From Alphaproteobacteria bacterium (lineage in GTDB: Bacteria > Pseudomonadota > Alphaproteobacteria > UBA11073): 44,249 nt of DNA. A program made the position numbers and the translations under genes. Shown piece by piece: positions 7,917 through 16,286 of this stretch (position 1 is the first letter of the stretch; each line of letters opens with the position of its first letter). The notes below the pieces were generated by a model that saw only the letters and a program-made list of their open reading frames with translations, did not search any database and had not been told where the DNA came from. The stretch is from assembly GCA_013289145.1 (NCBI GenBank), contig JABDAM010000010.1:1-44249 (forward strand), given 5' to 3'.

Positions 7917-9454
7917 TAATAAGCCCGCGCGAAAATCGCTTCGTATTTCGCTGCGCCGCCGGTGATGATGCAATTGCCGGATGGCACAGCCGCATGGTCC
8001 GGCACATTTGTGTCAAACGGCAAGCAGCGGATGGTGACGCCCAGGGGTTTGATTTTGGCTTCGGTGGCGGCTTCGTCGCCCGACCAGGGCGCGCGGACGA
8101 AACCGGGGGCCTCGTCAAATTTGCCGTCTGTGTCCTTGCCGAAATAAGTTTCAAATTCCGCCCAGGTTTTAATGTCCGTGCGCGTGCGGGATTTTTGCAT
8201 TTCCAGCGCGCGTGCGTAAATACCGCGCTGCATTTCATCCAACAGCGCGGGTAATCCGGCGATAAATTCTGCGCGCGCCGGAAAAGTTTTCTTACCCGCC
8301 ACATCATCGCGCCGCGTCACTGCTACGCCGTCTTTTTCGATATCTTTCGGGCCGACTTCCAAAATCACCGGCACACCCTTTTTAATCCAGTTCCAGCGTT
8401 TGGTGGCGGATTCTTCATCGCGCTTATCTACTTTGACGCGCACGGCCTCGCCCGCATAAGTTTGCGCGGCGATGTCGGTGGCCAATTTATCGCAATAATT
8501 CAGCACAGCTTCACGCGCGGTTTCATCACGCAAAATCGGCACGATCACAACCTGCTGCGGCGCCAGTTTCGGCGGCAAAACCAAACCATCGTCATCCGCG
8601 TGGGTCATAATCAAACCGCCGATCACGCGCGTGGAAAGGCCCCATGATGTCGTGTGGCATAATTCCAGGCTGCCTGATTTACCCTGAAACTGGATATTCG
8701 CGGCCTGCGCGAAATTTTGGCCGAGGTAATGCGATGTACAGCTTTGCAGCGCGCGGCCGTCTTGCATCATAACTTCAAGTGTCAGGGTATCTTCCGCGCC
8801 GGCGAATTTTTCGGATTCCGGTTTGCTGCCCTGAATCGCCGGCATGGCAATGTAATCTTCGATCAATGCGCGGTAAACCTCAAGCATGCGTTCGGTCTCG
8901 GCACGTGCGTCAGCCTCATCCGCATGGGCAGTGTGACCTTCCTGCCATAAAAATTCGGCGGTGCGTAAAAACATCCGCGTGCGCATTTCCCAGCGCACCA
9001 CGTTCGCCCATTGATTCCATAGCAGCGGCAGGTCGCGGTACGACTGCACCGCGCGCGCCATCGCTTCGCCGATAATGGTTTCGGACGTCGGCCGCACGAT
9101 CAGCGGTTCATCTAATTTACTATCGGGATCGGGCACGAGTTCGCCGTTTTTATTAATCAGGCGGTGATGCGTGACGATGGCCATTTCCTTGGCAAAACCT
9201 TCGACGTGTGTGGCTTCTTTCTGGAAATAGGACAGTGGAATAAACAAGGGAAAATAACAATTGTCGTGCCCAGTGGCTTTAATCATACCGTCCAGAACGT
9301 TTTGCACACGTTCCCAAATCGCATAACCCCACGGCTTGATAACCATGCAGCCGCGCACGCCGGAGAGTTCAGCCATGTCGGCAGCCTTGATGACGGCCTG
9401 ATACCATTCGGGGTAATTTTCGGCGCGGATGGGGGAAATGGCGGATTTACTCAT
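7916..9454 (-). CDS. proS: Prolyl-tRNA synthetase, archaeal/eukaryote-like type
   Basis: Class II synthetase that charges tRNA-Pro with proline, 512 residues. The N-terminus (FPLFIPLSYFQKEATHVEGF), motif 2 (RWEMRTRMFLRTAEFLWQEG) and the tail ending in tyrosine (EAIFARAY) are those of the short-insert-free archaeal/eukaryote-like form with a C-terminal zinc-type domain. The usual alphaproteobacterial enzyme is about 440 residues and of the bacterial type. The gene nevertheless occupies the standard alphaproteobacterial position next to lolC, so replacement in place by a transferred gene is likely. The ATG at 9454 follows an AGGAATTA ribosome site. The stop overlaps the next gene by one base. 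Confidence 0.95.
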   Translation of the reverse strand: MSKSAISPIRAENYPEWYQAVIKAADMAELSGVRGCMVIKPWGYAIWERVQNVLDGMIKATGHDNCYFPLFIPLSYFQKEATHVEGFAKEMAIVTHHRLINKNGELVPDPDSKLDEPLIVRPTSETIIGEAMARAVQSYRDLPLLWNQWANVVRWEMRTRMFLRTAEFLWQEGHTAHADEADARAETERMLEVYRALIEDYIAMPAIQGSKPESEKFAGAEDTLTLEVMMQDGRALQSCTSHYLGQNFAQAANIQFQGKSGSLELCHTTSWGLSTRVIGGLIMTHADDDGLVLPPKLAPQQVVIVPILRDETAREAVLNYCDKLATDIAAQTYAGEAVRVKVDKRDEESATKRWNWIKKGVPVILEVGPKDIEKDGVAVTRRDDVAGKKTFPARAEFIAGLPALLDEMQRGIYARALEMQKSRTRTDIKTWAEFETYFGKDTDGKFDEAPGFVRAPWSGDEAATEAKIKPLGVTIRCLPFDTNVPDHAAVPSGNCIITGGAAKYEAIFARAY

Positions 9455-9465
9455 GCCTAATTCCT

Positions 9466-9489
9466 AGCAGACCAGCAGACCAGCAGACC
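9466..9489. repeat. Three tandem copies of an 8-base unit (AGCAGACC)
   Basis: Three exact copies of AGCAGACC follow one another in the gap upstream of proS, then AGGGGAAAAAT. The hairpin at 1626 has four copies of AGCAGACT/G followed by AGAGGAAAAAT. The shared unit and flank show both belong to one repeat family, but this copy has no inverted right arm. Confidence 0.7.
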
Positions 9490-9499
9490 AGGGGAAAAA

Positions 9500-9976
9500 T
9501 TAATCGCCGCGCAGTAAATTTTTATGGGTAATGATGGGCTTGCTGTCAGTGGCGCGGTTCTGGTCACAAGCCTGTTGGATGTTCGCGCGCGCTTCGTCAG
9601 AGATCGGCTGTCCGTTAAAGGTCAGCTGGCCGTTTTTATATTCGATTGTTCCCACGACGGCCTGCGGTGAGGTCAGGTTGCTGTTTTGCGGCAGGTGCAA
9701 GGCATTTTGGAGATTCAATTGCAGCGGGATTTGGATATCCTGCGGCCACGGCATGGTGGAATTCGGCACATCCGCGGGCGCGACGGCTTTGCCACCCGCT
9801 TCGGTGCCGGGTTTGTATTCGACGTCCGGCGCGGGTGTTGCGGTGATATTGGAGCAGACATCGTGGTTGATCAAAATATTGGCGGCATGCGCGCCAGAGG
9901 CAAAGAACAAGAGAATAAAGGCGAGAAAAATAACGCTTGCAATCTCGCATATCGTTCCTCGCACATCGCCTCTCAT
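9500..9976 (-). CDS. Hypothetical secreted (periplasmic) protein, 158 residues
   Basis: The product has a signal peptide: basic start, hydrophobic core IASVIFLAFILLFFASG, and cleavage expected after AHA near residue 31. The mature part is polar, Pro/Asn/Gln-rich, with two cysteines (about 41 and 137) that could form a disulfide. I recognise no domain. The ATG at 9976 overlaps the stop of the DUF1467 gene as ATGA, so translation is coupled. Position between rnj/DUF1467 and proS suggests only co-transcription, not a shared function. Confidence 0.75.
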   Translation of the reverse strand: MRGDVRGTICEIASVIFLAFILLFFASGAHAANILINHDVCSNITATPAPDVEYKPGTEAGGKAVAPADVPNSTMPWPQDIQIPLQLNLQNALHLPQNSNLTSPQAVVGTIEYKNGQLTFNGQPISDEARANIQQACDQNRATDSKPIITHKNLLRGD

Positions 9977-10224
9977 TGCCAATTCTCCACCATTTCGCGG
10001 AATGAAATGCCGCTGAATTTTACGCCCGCCCAGATGACGAGCCAAATAACGGCGGCAATCGCGCTGTTGAGCAATATCTTCTTACCGAGATAAAATTTTA
10101 CCGGCGCGGCCCGGTCCGTGCCGACTTGCGGATTTTCCGCCGTGCGGTGGCCGATGTTTAGAACGGCGAAAATCGTCACCCACCAGATCAGGAAATAAAC
10201 GACGATGCCGGTGAACCAGTCCAT
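9973..10224 (-). CDS. DUF1467 family membrane protein
   Basis: An 83-residue protein with two membrane helices (about residues 5-25 and 50-70) joined by a polar loop containing AENPQVGTDRAAP. This arrangement, and the position directly downstream of RNase J, match the DUF1467 family of alphaproteobacteria, whose function is unknown. The ATG at 10224 is 6 bases after the rnj stop. The stop overlaps the next gene by 4 bases. Confidence 0.85.
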   Translation of the reverse strand: MDWFTGIVVYFLIWWVTIFAVLNIGHRTAENPQVGTDRAAPVKFYLGKKILLNSAIAAVIWLVIWAGVKFSGISFREMVENWQ

Positions 10225-10230
10225 GCGTGA

Positions 10231-11880
10231 TTATACGCGGATCACATGCACTTCCGCAACGGGTTTGCGGCCGTGGGAATTATTCACGGCGCGGCGCACG
10301 GCGATGCGCGCCGCCTGTTCCACCGCATCGTTTTTGAAAATGTGGCGGTCGTCGAGGTCTTCAACGGCGGCGATAACAAGTTCCATTAATTCCGCTTCGC
10401 CCGCGACTTGTTGTTCTTCAGTATAAATACCATGCGTGGAAATCGCCGGATCGGAGATCAATGAGCCGTCCTGATCAAGCGCGAGAGATACTAACACCGT
10501 ACCTAATTCCGCCAATTTTTTACGGCTGTGGATGGCGCGGTCCGCCACAGAGACGATTTTTTTACCGTCGACGCAGAGGATGCCGTGATGCACCTCGCCT
10601 GCCACGCGCGCGCCAGCCGGAGTTAATTCGATTAGGTCGCCGTCGCGCGGAATTAAAACTTGCGGCACTTGCAATACTTCGCCGATTTTCGCATGAGCCT
10701 GAAGCTGATAAACTTCGCCGTGCACAGGCAGCAGGACCTTGGGTTTTAACCACTGGATTAAATCTACTACGTCATCATAAGCCGGATGGCCGGAGACATG
10801 CACGAATTCTTCGTGGTCGGTCACGACATTGATGTTTCGCGCACGCAGATTGGTTTGCACGCGCGCGATATCCTTTTCATTGCCGGGAATCGCACGGGCA
10901 GAAAAAATCACGACATCGTTCGGCGACAGATCTAATTGCGGATGTTCACCCGTCGCCAGGCGCGCCATGGCGGCGCGCGGCTCACCTTGGCTGCCGGTTG
11001 CCATGATGACGATTTGACCTGGATCAGCCATGGTGGCTTCGCGTTCGGATAAAAACGGCGGCAGGTCCTTCAGATATCCGGTTTTGCGCGCGGCCTCATT
11101 CATGCGCCAGAGCGATCGGCCCGCTAATGCCATGACGCGGCCCGCGCCGTGCGCCGCCGTGGCAACCGACTTCAACCGCGCGATGTTGGAGGCGAAAGAC
11201 GTCACCACAATCCGGCGCCCTGGATAACGGAGGAAGATTTTCTTCAAACTTTCGCGCAAGTCGCCTTCGGACCCGCTGCGGCCGGGCGTGGCGGCGTTGG
11301 TGCTGTCGCCAATCAAAGCCAGCACGCCTTCTTGGCCGATTTTTTTCAGGGCCGCTACGTCCGTTGTGGAACCTTCCACCGGATTGGCATCCAATTTCCA
11401 ATCGCCCGTATGCACGATATTGCCCACCGGCGTTTTAATCACCAGCAAATTCGGTTCTGGTATAGAATGAGCGACATTGATGAATTGCACTTCAAACGGG
11501 CCGAATTTACGCGCGCCGCCCAGGGGGATTTCATGCAAGATGAGCTGTTCCAGCAACCCGGCTTCTTTCATTTTCAAGCGGATAACTTCGGCGGTGAAAG
11601 GCGTGGCGTAAATCGGCGTGCGCAAACGCGTCCATAAATGCGGCAGCGCGCCGATATGATCTTCATGCGCATGCGTGATGACGATACCGAGGAGTTTATC
11701 TTTGCGTTCTTCAATAAATTTCGGATCGGGCAGAATAATTTCAATGCCGGGCAGATCATCGCCCGCAAAGCCCATGCCGAAATCCACCATCAGCCATTCA
11801 TCGTTATAGCCGAAGAGATTCAAATTCACGCCGAATTCACCGCAGCCGCCCAGTGGCAGAAAAGTAACCTTATTTTCCAT
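10231..11880 (-). CDS. rnj: Ribonuclease J
   Basis: Metallo-beta-lactamase/beta-CASP ribonuclease that processes and degrades RNA with endo- and 5'-exonuclease activity. About 549 residues, normal for the family. It shows the opening PLGGCGEFGVN, the zinc motif THAHEDHIGALP (about residues 69-80), a second histidine motif HTGDWK with GDSTNA, and the beta-CASP motif HVSGHPAYDD. I chose the ATG at 11880 rather than the TTG two codons earlier. It overlaps the coaX end by 11 bases, so the two are coupled. DUF1467 follows directly, as in other alphaproteobacteria. Confidence 0.95.
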   Translation of the reverse strand: MENKVTFLPLGGCGEFGVNLNLFGYNDEWLMVDFGMGFAGDDLPGIEIILPDPKFIEERKDKLLGIVITHAHEDHIGALPHLWTRLRTPIYATPFTAEVIRLKMKEAGLLEQLILHEIPLGGARKFGPFEVQFINVAHSIPEPNLLVIKTPVGNIVHTGDWKLDANPVEGSTTDVAALKKIGQEGVLALIGDSTNAATPGRSGSEGDLRESLKKIFLRYPGRRIVVTSFASNIARLKSVATAAHGAGRVMALAGRSLWRMNEAARKTGYLKDLPPFLSEREATMADPGQIVIMATGSQGEPRAAMARLATGEHPQLDLSPNDVVIFSARAIPGNEKDIARVQTNLRARNINVVTDHEEFVHVSGHPAYDDVVDLIQWLKPKVLLPVHGEVYQLQAHAKIGEVLQVPQVLIPRDGDLIELTPAGARVAGEVHHGILCVDGKKIVSVADRAIHSRKKLAELGTVLVSLALDQDGSLISDPAISTHGIYTEEQQVAGEAELMELVIAAVEDLDDRHIFKNDAVEQAARIAVRRAVNNSHGRKPVAEVHVIRV

Positions 11881-12670
11881 TTGCAACCTGTTGATATTCG
11901 TATAGCGCCAAAGCGCCCTTGATTGTAATTTCAGGATCCAGTGCCGTCAGGCCGGAAATATGATCCTGAAACAATTTTGCCAAGCCGCCAGTGGCAACGA
12001 TGCTCACCACCATGCCGTTTTCGTGTTGTAATTGTTTTAAAATTCCGTCAATCAAACCAACATAGCCCCAAAATAGGCCGGATTGCATTGCGGAAACCGT
12101 ATCGGTGCCGAGGGCCCGCACCGGCCGCGTAATATGAATGTGCGGTAATTTTGCGGCGACATCCGTCAACGCGCGCAAAGATTGTTGCGGCCCCGGCGCG
12201 ATGGCGCCGCCGATATAATTGCCGTCACCGTCCAGCACATCAAAGGTCGTCGCCGTGCCGAGGTCAATGATAATTGCCGGACAAGCATAACTCGTGCGCG
12301 CGCCTGCCGCATTGGCAAGACGGTCCGCGCCCAATTGTTCGGGATGCGGCAGTTTGACCGCGAAAGGTAATTTCATATTTGATGTGATGAAAATCGGTTC
12401 GCACTTTAAATATTTGCGGGACAGCTGGCGCAGCGCGTAATCCAGCGCAGGCGCGACAGATGCAATGACAACGGCAGCGATATTAGCAAAACTGAATTTT
12501 TCCAGTTGCAGCAACGGCAGCAGCCAAACCGCCAAATCATCAGCCGTGTCGCGCGCGTTGGTTTCATGACGGTATTCCGCGACAATCCGCGCGCCATCCG
12601 CCAGGGCGAAAACCACATTCGTGTTGCCCGCGTCGATTACCAGCGTCAGCTTTTTATGAAACAAGGACAT
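11870..12670 (-). CDS. coaX: Type III pantothenate kinase
   Basis: First step of coenzyme A synthesis: phosphorylation of pantothenate by the ASKHA-fold, feedback-insensitive kinase. The 266 residues include the phosphate-binding motif DAGNTN (13-18), GADRLAN (114-120) and DLGTATTFD (136-144), with GGAIAPG after it. All are diagnostic of CoaX. It overlaps birA by 17 bases and rnj by 11, consistent with one tightly packed transcript. No separate CoaA is visible here. Confidence 0.95.
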   Translation of the reverse strand: MSLFHKKLTLVIDAGNTNVVFALADGARIVAEYRHETNARDTADDLAVWLLPLLQLEKFSFANIAAVVIASVAPALDYALRQLSRKYLKCEPIFITSNMKLPFAVKLPHPEQLGADRLANAAGARTSYACPAIIIDLGTATTFDVLDGDGNYIGGAIAPGPQQSLRALTDVAAKLPHIHITRPVRALGTDTVSAMQSGLFWGYVGLIDGILKQLQHENGMVVSIVATGGLAKLFQDHISGLTALDPEITIKGALALYEYQQVANGK

Positions 12671-13346
12671 CTGCGGTGGTGACTTTGACGGCCTGTGTCC
12701 CCTGGGTCAAGAGCAAGTTGCCTTGATCGTCCAAGCCGCTGAAAATTCCATGCAGTTTTTTATGCGGCGTTTGCACGGCGATTTCATGCCCCAGCGCATG
12801 GGCGCGGCACAACCATTCCGCGCGAATGGCGGAGAAACCATCACGCAAATATATATTGTGCCAATGTGTCCATTTTATCATTAATTCGGAAGTGAATTTC
12901 TGTTTGTCGTGAATGTTTAATGCGGCGGCAGGATAAGGCACAACATCCGGTGGCGGTGCATAAAGTAAATTCACGCCAATGCCGATGATCAGGCTGCCGT
13001 GTTCAGCTTCGATTAAAATTCCGGCGCACTTCTTGCCATCCGCCAAAACATCATTCGGCCATTTTAAGGTGACGGGTTGTTCTGAAAAAACGGCAATCGT
13101 GTCACGCAATATAACCGCAGTCAGGAAACTATATTCGCTGTAATGCGCGGGGGGCACATCGGGACGCACCACCAATGAAGCAAAAAAATTTCCGCGCGGC
13201 GAAAGCCACTGGCGCCCTTGCCGTCCCCTGCCCGCGCTTTGTTCATCCGCGGTGACGAGAAAAGGCAAAGATGTATCGGACAATAATTCACGCGCCGTGT
13301 CTTGCGTGCTTTGAACCTGGTCAAAATGGTACTGTTTAATAGCCAA
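12654..13346 (-). CDS. birA: Biotin--[acetyl-CoA-carboxylase] ligase, monofunctional
   Basis: Attaches biotin to carboxyl-carrier proteins. The motif GRGRQGRQWLSPRGNFFASL (about residues 39-58 from this start) binds biotinyl-AMP, and KWPNDVL plus KCAGILIE complete the active site. The N-terminal DNA-binding domain of the bifunctional E. coli repressor is absent, as in most alphaproteobacteria. The start is uncertain. A TTG at 13346, just after the nuoN stop, gives the expected opening (YHFDQVQSTQD) in 230 residues. A GTG at 13400 would overlap nuoN by 50 bases. The gene follows nuoN in the conserved alphaproteobacterial order. Confidence 0.9.
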   Translation of the reverse strand: MAIKQYHFDQVQSTQDTARELLSDTSLPFLVTADEQSAGRGRQGRQWLSPRGNFFASLVVRPDVPPAHYSEYSFLTAVILRDTIAVFSEQPVTLKWPNDVLADGKKCAGILIEAEHGSLIIGIGVNLLYAPPPDVVPYPAAALNIHDKQKFTSELMIKWTHWHNIYLRDGFSAIRAEWLCRAHALGHEIAVQTPHKKLHGIFSGLDDQGNLLLTQGTQAVKVTTADVLVS

Positions 13347-13350
13347 TGTC

Positions 13351-14799
13351 CTAATAGCCGATACTCTGCGCGGCGGCGGTAGCTGGGCCGATGATTGCAC
13401 TCGGCATGATCATAAGGATGAAAGTCAAAGCCACAGTCAAGAATAACAAAGCGGTCAGGCGGCGTGACGGGCGAATGCTTGGCATAACATTCGATACCGG
13501 CGCGTCATCGAAATACATAAGTTTAATCACACGCAAATAATAAAATGCCGCAACCACCGATGTCACAACACCCAGCGCCGCGAGCCAGTTGTAACCCGCA
13601 TGCATCGTGGCCAGTAAAACATACATTTTGCTAATGAAACCCGCCGTTGGCGGCACGCCCGCCAGCGCGAACATCAAAACCGCGAAAGCCAGAGCGATGC
13701 GCGGACGGCGCTTGGACAGGCCGCGCAGGTCGGTGAGCATTTCCGCCGCTTCGCCTTCCTGTTGCAACAATAAAATCGCGCCGAAAGCGCCCAAGCTAAT
13801 GACGACATAAATCGCGAGATAAGTTAACAATGCCGCGTTGCCGTCCTGGCCGCCCGCCAAAATAGCCATAAGTAAAAAGCCGACGTGATTAATTGTAGAA
13901 TAGGCAAGCAGGCGTTTGATATTCTGCTGCATCAGTGCGGCAAAAGCGCCAACGATCAGCGATAGCGCAGCCGTCGCCCATAAAATCTGCGCCCAAACGG
14001 CATGCGCGCCTGCCAGAGGCCCCGCCAGCAATTGCAAAAGCACCATCGCGCCCGCGACTTTCGGCGCCGTAGTAAAAAAAGCGGTGATGGGCGTAGCGGC
14101 ACCCTGGTAAACATCCGGCGTCCACATATGAAACGGCGCGGCGGAAATTTTGAATGCCAGCGCGGCGAGAATGAAGACGAGCGCCAACGTCACCGCCATA
14201 TTCGGCGCGCCAGAAGAAATAAAACGTATCAGCGATTCATATTGAATGGTGCCCGTCGCGCCGTAGAGCAGCGAAATGCCATATAGCAGCAGGCCGGACG
14301 ACAACGCACCGAGAACGAAATATTTCAAACCTGCTTCGGCGCTTTGTTCACTTTGGCGCACGAAGGCGGCGAGGATGTAAAGCGTCAGCGATTGTAATTC
14401 GATGCCGACATAAAGCGCCAGCAAATCACGCGCTGAAATCATCAGGCACATGCCAAGCGCCGAAAGCAAAATCAAAACCGGAAACTCCGCGCGCTGAACC
14501 TGCAAGCGTCCGAGTGCGTGATGTGATAGCGCCAGCGTGCCGATACAGGCCGCCATCACCCATATTTTGGCGAATTGCGTTGCCGCAGTGGCGGCGAAAT
14601 TCAGCCCAAAAGAAACCGCGCCGCCGGCAGGCGCAGATAACAATACAATCAATGCGCCCGCGAAGGTGATATAGGCCAAACGCTGCGCCGCTGCATAACC
14701 ATCTTGCAAATAGGTTCCCGCGATCAAAGCGCCGAGGGCGCCGACGAGCAAAATCAATTCCGGCGCGAAAACAATAGCATCCTGTAAAAAGGGGTTCAT
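13351..14799 (-). CDS. nuoN: NADH-quinone oxidoreductase subunit N
   Basis: Proton-pumping, antiporter-like membrane subunit of complex I, 482 residues, hydrophobic throughout with about 14 helices expected for the family. The conserved proton-translocation core is visible (AAPFHMWTPDVYQGA, then LLAYSTINHVGFLLMAI). The ATG at 14799 overlaps the nuoM stop by 4 bases (ATGA). Confidence 0.95.
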   Translation of the reverse strand: MNPFLQDAIVFAPELILLVGALGALIAGTYLQDGYAAAQRLAYITFAGALIVLLSAPAGGAVSFGLNFAATAATQFAKIWVMAACIGTLALSHHALGRLQVQRAEFPVLILLSALGMCLMISARDLLALYVGIELQSLTLYILAAFVRQSEQSAEAGLKYFVLGALSSGLLLYGISLLYGATGTIQYESLIRFISSGAPNMAVTLALVFILAALAFKISAAPFHMWTPDVYQGAATPITAFFTTAPKVAGAMVLLQLLAGPLAGAHAVWAQILWATAALSLIVGAFAALMQQNIKRLLAYSTINHVGFLLMAILAGGQDGNAALLTYLAIYVVISLGAFGAILLLQQEGEAAEMLTDLRGLSKRRPRIALAFAVLMFALAGVPPTAGFISKMYVLLATMHAGYNWLAALGVVTSVVAAFYYLRVIKLMYFDDAPVSNVMPSIRPSRRLTALLFLTVALTFILMIMPSAIIGPATAAAQSIGY

Positions 14800-16286
14800 T
14801 TGACCGCTCCATGATGCGCAGGAGTTAAAATACTTTGCAAGTTAGCCTGATAAAAACTGCTAAAGGTCGTCGGATAAACGCCCATCCAGATCACCAGCAG
14901 CAAGAGCGGCGCAAAGATCGCCCATTCGCGCGGCGTCATGTCTTTCATGCGGCGCACGTCCTGCGTCGCAGGCACGCCGAAGCAGCAGGCGCGGTAAAGC
15001 CGCAGCATATAGGCCGCGCCGAGGATCACGCCGATGGCGGCGAAAGCCGTGATCGTCGGGTGCGTCTGCCACGCACCCAGCATGGATAAAAATTCGCCCA
15101 CAAAACCGGATGTGCCCGGCAAGCCGACGGATGCCAGCGTGAAAAACATCATCACAACGGCGAAGTGCGGCGTGATATTTGCGAGGCCGCCATAGGCGGT
15201 AATTTCACGCGTGTGCAAACGGTCGTACATAAAACCGATGCATAGGAAGAGCGCGGCGGAAACAATAGTGTGCGAGAGCATCACCAGCATCGCGCCGTCC
15301 AGACCTTGATGCGTGAAACTGAATAGACCGAGTGTGACAAACCCCATATGCGCGACTGATGAATAGGCGATCATCTTTTTCATATCCTGCTGGGCCAACG
15401 CAACGAGCGAGGTATAAATAATCGCCACCGCCGAAAGGATCATCACCAACGGGGCCATAAGTTGGGATGCTTCAGGCAGTAATTGAATACAAAAACGCAT
15501 GAAACCGTAACCGCCCATTTTCAGCAGAATTCCAGCCAGGATGACAGAACCCGCCGTCGGCGCTTCGACGTGCGCATCGGGCAACCAGGTATGAACCGGC
15601 CACATGGGCGATTTGATGGCAAAAGACAGAAAAAAGGCAGCGAATAACCAAACCTGAATATTCAACGGCAGGTGATGGTGATTGATCAGCGCAGTGAGGT
15701 CGGTTGAGCCAGTCTGAACATAAATCGTCAGCATTGCCAGCAACATGAACAGCGAACCAAGCATGGTGTAGAGGAAAAATTTATAAGACGAATAAATCCG
15801 CCGCGACCCGCCCCAGATACCGATGATGAAGAACATCGGCAGCAGCACGCCTTCGAAAAAAACGAAGAGTAAAATCAGATCAAGCGAGGAAAAGACGCCA
15901 ATCATCATGGTGAGCAAGATCATCAGCGCCATATGATACATCGGCACGCGCGTGGTGATGCTGTTCCACGAGCACAGGATCGCGGAAATCGTCAGCAGCG
16001 CCGAAGCCGCGACGAACCAGATCGAAATCCCGTCCACGCCGCGCACGTAATAAATATTCGCGGGCGCGAACCAGACGGCGCGTTCCATAAACTGGAACCC
16101 CGCATTGGCTGCGTCAAAATTGAACACCAGCACCAGCGAGAGCGCAAAGGTAATCAGCGCCGTCCAAAGCGCCACCCAACGGGCATTTTTGGCGACAATG
16201 GCTTCATCCCCACGCAGCGTCGCGATAAACAACGCCCCGAGCAGCGGGATGATGGTGAGGACGGAGAGGATGGGAAATTGCATCAT
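14796..16286 (-). CDS. nuoM: NADH-quinone oxidoreductase subunit M
   Basis: Antiporter-like proton-pumping subunit of complex I, about 496 residues. Family motifs include GVDGISIWFV in the N-terminal half, FAIKSPMWPVHTWLPDAHVE, and MIAYSSVAHMGFVTLG. The start was taken at the first ATG of the ATGATG at 16286, which overlaps the nuoL stop (ATGA) and has an AGGAG-like site upstream. The open frame continues about 60 codons further into nuoL but that part is out-of-frame nuoL sequence and is not NuoM-like. Confidence 0.95.
   Translation of the reverse strand: MMQFPILSVLTIIPLLGALFIATLRGDEAIVAKNARWVALWTALITFALSLVLVFNFDAANAGFQFMERAVWFAPANIYYVRGVDGISIWFVAASALLTISAILCSWNSITTRVPMYHMALMILLTMMIGVFSSLDLILLFVFFEGVLLPMFFIIGIWGGSRRIYSSYKFFLYTMLGSLFMLLAMLTIYVQTGSTDLTALINHHHLPLNIQVWLFAAFFLSFAIKSPMWPVHTWLPDAHVEAPTAGSVILAGILLKMGGYGFMRFCIQLLPEASQLMAPLVMILSAVAIIYTSLVALAQQDMKKMIAYSSVAHMGFVTLGLFSFTHQGLDGAMLVMLSHTIVSAALFLCIGFMYDRLHTREITAYGGLANITPHFAVVMMFFTLASVGLPGTSGFVGEFLSMLGAWQTHPTITAFAAIGVILGAAYMLRLYRACCFGVPATQDVRRMKDMTPREWAIFAPLLLLVIWMGVYPTTFSSFYQANLQSILTPAHHGAVK

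Noticed and set aside
13347-13400. The GTG at 13400 as the birA start
   Set aside because: It would overlap nuoN by 50 bases and add a Pro/Arg-rich stretch not seen in biotin ligases. The TTG at 13346 fits the family better, though its ribosome site is weak.
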